A stretch of 11,134 nt of DNA from CAZZIZ01 sp964654535 (lineage in GTDB: Bacteria; Bacteroidota; Bacteroidia; Chitinophagales; UBA2359), in NCBI GenBank assembly GCA_964654535.1, contig CAZZIZ010000116.1, positions 1-11,134 of the forward strand, given 5' to 3'. The notes beneath the pieces were generated by a model. That model did not search any database and had not been told where the DNA came from. It saw only the letters and a list, made by a program, of their open reading frames with translations. Shown here piece after piece: positions 7,156 through 11,134 of this stretch. A program made the translations under genes and the position numbers. The stretch's first letter is position 1. The number at the start of each line of letters is the position of its first letter.

Positions 7156-8343
7156 TTAATTCAAACGCACACTATCCAGCTCCTCATTCGGAATATTCAA
7201 CAATTCCAAATGCTCGCCATCCTTCCTCAATTTAGGAACTTCACGAGCCCGACGAATAGAATCCCACTTTCGCCACCAATGGTTATAATATTTCCCATAT
7301 CGAATCTTACCCATCTCTGCAACATCACCCGTCTCACCATCCAGCGATTGCCAAACATAAGTCGGTTTACCAAGTACATGGCTTTCAGGTACAAATCCCC
7401 AATGTCTCGAGTCTATTGAGTTGTAGCGGTTGTCACCAATCACAAAGTGATAATCCATTTTGAAAGTGTACGCTTGAGCCAACTCGCCGTTTACGTACGG
7501 CGCGTCGCTAGTAGCGCGCCACTCGAAAGAGTCATTTCCTTCGAAATGAGAAATAATGTCATCGTATAAAATGCAATTCTCTCGCGTAAGCGGAATGCTT
7601 TCACCTTTCTTCGGAACCCACAAAGGCCCAAAATTGTCTAAGTTCCATTTAAATCTGCTATGGTTGGGAAACACGGCTTTATCCATCCAACCAGGTCGAC
7701 GTACCAAAGGCAGCATATTGGTCACGTTATCGGAAATGCCCAAGAGATAAATCTGTCGCTCATTGATATGCATCGAGTAGGTGTTTTGATCAATAAGTTG
7801 GAAGTTTGTAACCGTAAGACTGTCCAACTTTTCTTGCGAAAATAATTGCTTTACACTAACGTGATACTCGTGTTGCGTAAGAGTGGGATTTAGGTAAAGA
7901 GAGTCGTTTAAGAAGATGTAACCCGTTTTTATCTCGATCGTATCTCCTGCCGTGGCTACGCAGCGCTTTATGTAAGTCTCGCGTTTGTCAACGGGAATTC
8001 CCTCTAAATGATCTGGCGGAAAATTGAAAACAATAATATCTCCCGAGACAATTTCGTTTTCGGGTTCAAAGCGCAAATAGGGTAGTTGGATGTAAGGAAA
8101 GTATGTTTTCCATTCCAACCACGGAAGTTTATCCGGTAGAAAGGGAAGCGATAGTGGCGTGTTAGGGAGACGTGCACCATAAGCCATTTTCGAAACCAAG
8201 ACCTTGTCTCCCTTTAAGAGTGAGCCTTCCATACTTTCGGAAGTAACGGTAAAAGTCTGTACAAAAAATATACGCGCGAAAAACCACGCAAGGATAAAGA
8301 ATGCGAGTCCCCAATACCAGGTTTTTCGAGACAGGCTAGGCAA
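7156..8343 (-). CDS. lepB: Signal peptidase I, second tandem copy (TTG start)
   Basis: This is a membrane-bound leader peptidase that cuts signal peptides from exported proteins. Numbered from the proposed TTG (395 residues), a membrane helix (about 9-28, WYWGLAFFILAWFF onward) is followed by the nucleophile Ser37 in SESMEGSLL. The general base is Lys126 in YIKRCVATAGDTIEI, and box E is GDNRYNSIDSRHWGFVPE at 303-320. A large insert separates the Lys and box E regions, as usual in Bacteroidetes, and a charged tail of about 65 residues follows GKPTYVW. An in-frame ATG at 8502 would force a 158-bp overlap with the preceding lepB and add residues unlike a signal peptidase. TTG at 8343-8341, one base after that gene's stop, gives a short cytoplasmic N-terminus and tight coupling. 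TTG is therefore preferred, with moderate certainty. Confidence 0.88.
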   Translation of the reverse strand: MPSLSRKTWYWGLAFFILAWFFARIFFVQTFTVTSESMEGSLLKGDKVLVSKMAYGARLPNTPLSLPFLPDKLPWLEWKTYFPYIQLPYLRFEPENEIVSGDIIVFNFPPDHLEGIPVDKRETYIKRCVATAGDTIEIKTGYIFLNDSLYLNPTLTQHEYHVSVKQLFSQEKLDSLTVTNFQLIDQNTYSMHINERQIYLLGISDNVTNMLPLVRRPGWMDKAVFPNHSRFKWNLDNFGPLWVPKKGESIPLTRENCILYDDIISHFEGNDSFEWRATSDAPYVNGELAQAYTFKMDYHFVIGDNRYNSIDSRHWGFVPESHVLGKPTYVWQSLDGETGDVAEMGKIRYGKYYNHWWRKWDSIRRAREVPKLRKDGEHLELLNIPNEELDSVRLN

Positions 8344-8344
8344 A

Positions 8345-9592
8345 TTATTTAAGCAAACGGAAACACTTTTTCCAGTTGATCCAACCCTGACCTGTTCCCG
8401 GAGGATAGGTAGACAACCAAACAAAAATTGGTTTCCCTGAAATATGGTTCTTCGGCACAAAGCCCCAAGCGCGACTGTCTTGTGAGTTGTGACGATTATC
8501 ACCTATCATATAGTGATAGTCCATTTGGAAAGTATAATCCTCAATGACTTCACCATTTATATAAGCTTTGCCATTTTTCCAACGGAGACTAGGATTTTCT
8601 TCGTACACGCGAATAGCACGCTCATAAAGAATGTAATTCTCTTCGGTCATTGCAATCTTATCGCCTTCCTTCGGCATATACAGCGGGCCGTAGTTGTCGA
8701 TAGACCAAGGAAACTTTTCGTTGTGCGGATATAAGTTTGCGTCATATTCTCCTCGCTCGCTCATTCTCCTTTTGACTTCGGTTACTTTTTGAAATCCTTC
8801 TACCGTCTTGGCGGTTTCCTTATTCATCATAATGCCCCAAGTACTCGGACTGCCACGCATTTGAAATACCTCGCGAATATTGAGCTCTTGCATTTTTTTC
8901 TTACTAATGCCTTGGCCAGTAGTCGTTACGAAATACATATGCTGCACGTTCTCGTGATCCTGAAATGGTTTGCCACTGATGAATATATCTCCATCAATGA
9001 TTTCCAAGGTATCACCTGCCGCGGCCACACAACGCTTTACGTAGTTTTCCTTCCTGTCTGTGGGACTAAGCACTAGGTCGTATTTCCTCTCCACGGCAGA
9101 TCGCCCTTCCTTGCGAATTAAGTCATAGTAAGAGCGAGTACTTAAATACTTGGCGGTCATCGTATCGCCCACGGGCCAATTGAAAACGCAAATGTCTCCG
9201 CTGTCTATTCCCTCAAAAGCGGGTAAACGCCAATCGGGTAGCTTGAGCAAGCTGGTGTACGACTTCATATTTGTGCCCCAAATTCGGTTATGCATAAATG
9301 GCAGCGCCAATGGGGTGTTTGGAATTTTAACCCCATAGTGAAACTTGGAAACAAAGAGCTTATCTCCTACCAGCATACTACCTTCCATAGAAGAAGTAGG
9401 TATGGCGTAGGACTGAAGGACAAAAATGTTCAGGAGTGGAACCACGATAAGTGCAAAGACAATAGTCTCCTTCCATTCTTGCCAAGAAGATTTTCCTCCT
9501 TCTTTCTTCTTAGCATCACGAATCTGACGCTTTAATCGTCGGTCAGATAGTTTTCCTTTTTTCTTGTTCTTCTTGTTACGGTCGAGGGCCAT
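8345..9592 (-). CDS. lepB: Signal peptidase I, first tandem copy
   Basis: This 415-residue membrane protease removes signal peptides. A very basic N-terminus (rich in Lys/Arg through residue 34) precedes one membrane helix at about 43-61. The catalytic Ser68 is in PTSSMEGSM, Lys186 is in YVKRCVAAAGDTLEI, and box E is GDNRHNSQDSRAWGFVP at 364-380. It is longer than the E. coli enzyme because of an insert of more than 150 residues between the Lys motif and box E. It shares several blocks with the following copy (NTPL.LPF, KRCVA.AGDT.EI, DN.GPL, MDYH..GDNR), so the two are paralogues. Both keep the Ser/Lys dyad and should be active, perhaps on different substrates. The ATG at 9592 is the only good start. 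A purine-rich AAGGAAA lies 14 nt upstream, inside an inverted-repeat arm. Confidence 0.95.
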   Translation of the reverse strand: MALDRNKKNKKKGKLSDRRLKRQIRDAKKKEGGKSSWQEWKETIVFALIVVPLLNIFVLQSYAIPTSSMEGSMLVGDKLFVSKFHYGVKIPNTPLALPFMHNRIWGTNMKSYTSLLKLPDWRLPAFEGIDSGDICVFNWPVGDTMTAKYLSTRSYYDLIRKEGRSAVERKYDLVLSPTDRKENYVKRCVAAAGDTLEIIDGDIFISGKPFQDHENVQHMYFVTTTGQGISKKKMQELNIREVFQMRGSPSTWGIMMNKETAKTVEGFQKVTEVKRRMSERGEYDANLYPHNEKFPWSIDNYGPLYMPKEGDKIAMTEENYILYERAIRVYEENPSLRWKNGKAYINGEVIEDYTFQMDYHYMIGDNRHNSQDSRAWGFVPKNHISGKPIFVWLSTYPPGTGQGWINWKKCFRLLK

Positions 9593-9600
9593 TTTAACGC

Positions 9601-9700
9601 AATATTTCCTTGAAATTAAGTCAATTCAGTCACTTATATAAATTGTCATATCAAGGACCAGACCCTTTAAGGAAATATTAACGAATGACTCAATATTCCT
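9601..9700. repeat. Inverted-repeat arms upstream of lepB with alternative pairings
   Basis: AATATTTCCTT (9601-9611) and AAGGAAATATT (9669-9679) are an exact 11-bp inverted repeat. A third related arm, AATATTCCT (9692-9700), can pair with AGGAAATATT (9670-9679) around a 12-base loop, leaving one bulge. In a lepB transcript the middle arm could therefore pair either with the upstream or with the downstream arm, and the latter lies 9 to 19 bases before the start codon. The arms could instead be protein-binding sites. No consensus promoter for lepB is visible, so whether the leader is transcribed that far is unknown. Confidence 0.5.
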
Positions 9701-9735
9701 CCCGAAAGCACTAATTTTTTAGCACTTTTTAAAGG

Positions 9736-9766
9736 TTTTCTAGACATCGTCTTCTGCTTATCTTTG
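9736..9766 (+). promoter_or_regulatory. Bacteroidetes-type promoter of mnmA
   Basis: TATCTTTG at 9759-9766 is an exact match to the TAnnTTTG -7 element recognised by the Bacteroidetes primary sigma factor. Nineteen bases upstream is TTTT (9736-9739), a plausible degenerate -33 TTTG. The start ATG of mnmA lies only six bases after the box, so the transcript would have almost no leader. Confidence 0.7.
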
Positions 9767-9772
9767 CAGCCT

Positions 9773-10948
9773 ATGGAACGAGTTGTGGTCGGTCTTTCTG
9801 GTGGAGTAGACTCCAGTGTTGCAGCCTATTTGCTCAAGGAGCAAGGCTATGATGTGGTGGGTTTGTTTATGAAGAACTGGCACGACGACTCGGTTACCAT
9901 TTCCGAAGACTGCCCTTGGCTCGAAGACAGCAACGATGCCTTGATCGTAGCCGAAAAGCTAGGGATACCATTTGAAGTTATCGACCTAAGTGAAACCTAC
10001 AAAGAACGTATCGTCGACTATATGTTTCACGAGTACGAAATTGGTCGCACCCCGAATCCAGATGTACTCTGCAATCGTGAGATTAAATACGATGTTTTTC
10101 TTAAGACCGCTTTAAAGTTAGGAGCGGATTATATTGCCACGGGTCATTACTGCAGAAGGGATGTCATTGAAAAGGACGGCAAGAAAGTCTATCGCTTACT
10201 GGCTGGCAAGGATGAAAACAAAAACCAGAGCTATTTCCTCTGCCAATTGAATCAGGAACAATTGTCAAAAGCGCTTTTCCCAGTTGGGGAGTTAGAAAAG
10301 GCAGAAGTGCGACGCATTGCCAGCGAGCAGGGTTTGGTTACCGCCGAAAAGCGCGATAGTCAGGGTTTATGTTTTATTGGTAAAGTAAGACTACCCGAGT
10401 TTCTACAACAAAAGCTCGCACCTAAAACGGGCTCAATAGTAGAGATAGCAGCCAGCAGCGAGAAGTATCATTCCAATGGCGAAGTGTTAACCTTAGAAAA
10501 AAGCGCTGAGCCTTTTTCTTATCAAACCAGCGACGGTAAAGTTTTGGGTGAACATCAGGGAGCACATTACTTTACTATTGGTCAGAGAAAAGGATTAGCT
10601 GTAGGTGGAACTCAAGATCCACTTTTTGTGATTGCCACCGATGTAAACGAAAACGTAATTTATACGGGTCAAGGAGAAGCGCACCCCGGTCTTTATCGAA
10701 AGGCGCTTTTTATAAAGCAAGAAGAAGTGCACTGGGTTCGACCAGATCTAAAAACCGCAGTAGGAGAAAAGCGAGACTACCTCGTGCGCATACGCTATCG
10801 TCAGGCGCTACAAAAAGCAACTCTGCATCAAGAAGAAAATGGAATCTACATTTCTTTCGAGGAACCGCAACGCGGAATTACTGCGGGGCAGTTTGCCGCT
10901 TGGTACGATGCTGACGAACTAATTGGAAGTGGCGTAATCAACGCTTAA
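9773..10948 (+). CDS. mnmA: tRNA-specific 2-thiouridylase MnmA
   Basis: This cytoplasmic enzyme puts the 2-thio group on U34 of tRNA-Lys, tRNA-Glu and tRNA-Gln, using ATP and sulfur relayed as a persulfide. Numbered from ATG 9773 (391 residues), the PP-loop SGGVDS is at 9-14. The nucleophile Cys100 is in NPDVLCNREIK and the persulfide Cys200 in DSQGLCFIGK. NKNQSYFL and the C-terminal beta-barrel region (HYFTIGQRKGL and GITAGQFAAWY) complete the family pattern. The frame also opens with TTG at 9764, but that codon is part of the -7 promoter box, so ATG 9773 is the sensible start. The gene diverges from lepB and is followed after 9 nt by another gene. Confidence 0.97.
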   Translation: MERVVVGLSGGVDSSVAAYLLKEQGYDVVGLFMKNWHDDSVTISEDCPWLEDSNDALIVAEKLGIPFEVIDLSETYKERIVDYMFHEYEIGRTPNPDVLCNREIKYDVFLKTALKLGADYIATGHYCRRDVIEKDGKKVYRLLAGKDENKNQSYFLCQLNQEQLSKALFPVGELEKAEVRRIASEQGLVTAEKRDSQGLCFIGKVRLPEFLQQKLAPKTGSIVEIAASSEKYHSNGEVLTLEKSAEPFSYQTSDGKVLGEHQGAHYFTIGQRKGLAVGGTQDPLFVIATDVNENVIYTGQGEAHPGLYRKALFIKQEEVHWVRPDLKTAVGEKRDYLVRIRYRQALQKATLHQEENGIYISFEEPQRGITAGQFAAWYDADELIGSGVINA

Positions 10949-10957
10949 AAGCAATAA

Positions 10958-11134
10958 ATGAAAATTGCCATTCTTATCGGCTCCTACGAAAAAGCTACCG
11001 TAGACACCAAAGAATTCGACATCCCCTACGACCCTCGACCTTGGCTAGAGGAACACGACTGCGAAGTATTCTCCCTTCATAAAAATCAAATAGAAGAAAT
11101 CATTCCAAGCTTAAAAGAGCAAAATTTTGATGTA
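10958..11134 (+). CDS. N-terminal fragment, possibly a D-Ala-D-Ala-ligase-like ATP-grasp protein (runs off the edge)
   Basis: ATG 10958 opens a frame that stays open for 59 codons to the window end; it begins MKIAILIGSYEKATVDT. A beta-strand start (KIAILIG), the segment YDPRPWLEEHDCEVFSLHK and the ending LKEQNFDV resemble the N-terminal domain of D-alanine-D-alanine-ligase-like ATP-grasp proteins. None of the ATP-grasp catalytic motifs has been reached. It starts 9 nt after mnmA and is probably cotranscribed. That the gene is real is likely; the family is a tentative impression. Confidence 0.6.
   Translation, partial: MKIAILIGSYEKATVDTKEFDIPYDPRPWLEEHDCEVFSLHKNQIEEIIPSLKEQNFDV

Noticed and set aside
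6940..7419. Small open frames on both strands in the convergent gap and across the end of lepB
   Set aside because: They run through hairpin arms or antisense to lepB, have no recognisable domain and no start signals; they look like shadows of the structured element and of lepB.
8344..8502. N-terminal extension of the second lepB up to ATG 8502
   Set aside because: It overlaps the conserved C-terminal coding sequence of the first lepB, and the 53 extra residues look like a frame-shifted shadow of it, not a signal peptidase N-terminus.
9708..9726. Direct repeat AGCACT (9708-9713 and 9721-9726) before mnmA
   Set aside because: Six bases in an AT-rich spacer can recur by chance, and nothing else ties the two copies to a function.
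1..11134. CRISPR array, tRNA/rRNA, insertion sequence or prophage genes
   Set aside because: No regularly spaced repeats, no RNA-gene signatures, and no transposase, integrase or phage proteins could be seen; the coding sequences are metabolic or housekeeping.

Overview
The window looks like chromosomal DNA from a member of the Bacteroidetes (Bacteroidota), probably a free-living flavobacterium-like relative. Four things suggest this. A TAnnTTTG promoter element sits directly in front of mnmA. The start sites lack strong Shine-Dalgarno sequences. Two long signal peptidase I genes of the Bacteroidetes type lie in tandem. A structured intergenic element resembles repeats I remember from Bacteroidetes genomes. 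No rRNA, tRNA, CRISPR array, transposase or phage gene is visible.

The left part (153-6870) is a plus-strand cluster of six genes with gaps of 46, 9, 1, 9 and 11 nt, probably one operon. In order they encode a long acyl-CoA dehydrogenase with a C-terminal extension, a short-chain dehydrogenase (SDR, predicted NADP(H)), an ACAD10/ACAD11-type acyl-CoA dehydrogenase, an APH-fold kinase, a second SDR (predicted NAD(H)), and a zinc-free MDR reductase of the leukotriene B4 dehydrogenase / alkenal reductase type. The kinase and the third gene match the two halves of the fused animal ACAD10/ACAD11 proteins, and also the LvaA/LvaC pair of levulinate catabolism in Pseudomonas putida. The most economical reading is a pathway for 4-hydroxy (gamma-hydroxy) or 4-oxo acyl-CoAs. 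An SDR interconverts ketone and alcohol, the kinase phosphorylates the hydroxyl, the unusual dehydrogenase removes phosphate to give an enoyl-CoA, and the long dehydrogenase feeds beta-oxidation. The MDR would reduce enals or enones upstream. This is inference; no acyl-CoA ligase is in the window.

The convergent gap 6871-7155 holds a perfect 8-bp hairpin and a roughly 200-bp imperfect palindrome with a long internal stem. It is the best non-coding feature of the window.

The minus-strand block (9592 down to 7156) holds two signal peptidase I paralogues with intact Ser/Lys dyads. The second probably begins at a TTG codon one base after the first one's stop. The gap 9593-9772 between lepB and the divergent mnmA carries three related arms that can form alternative hairpins, plus the mnmA promoter. 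mnmA (tRNA 2-thiouridylase) is followed 9 nt later by the start of a gene that runs off the right edge and may be a D-Ala-D-Ala-ligase-like ATP-grasp protein.
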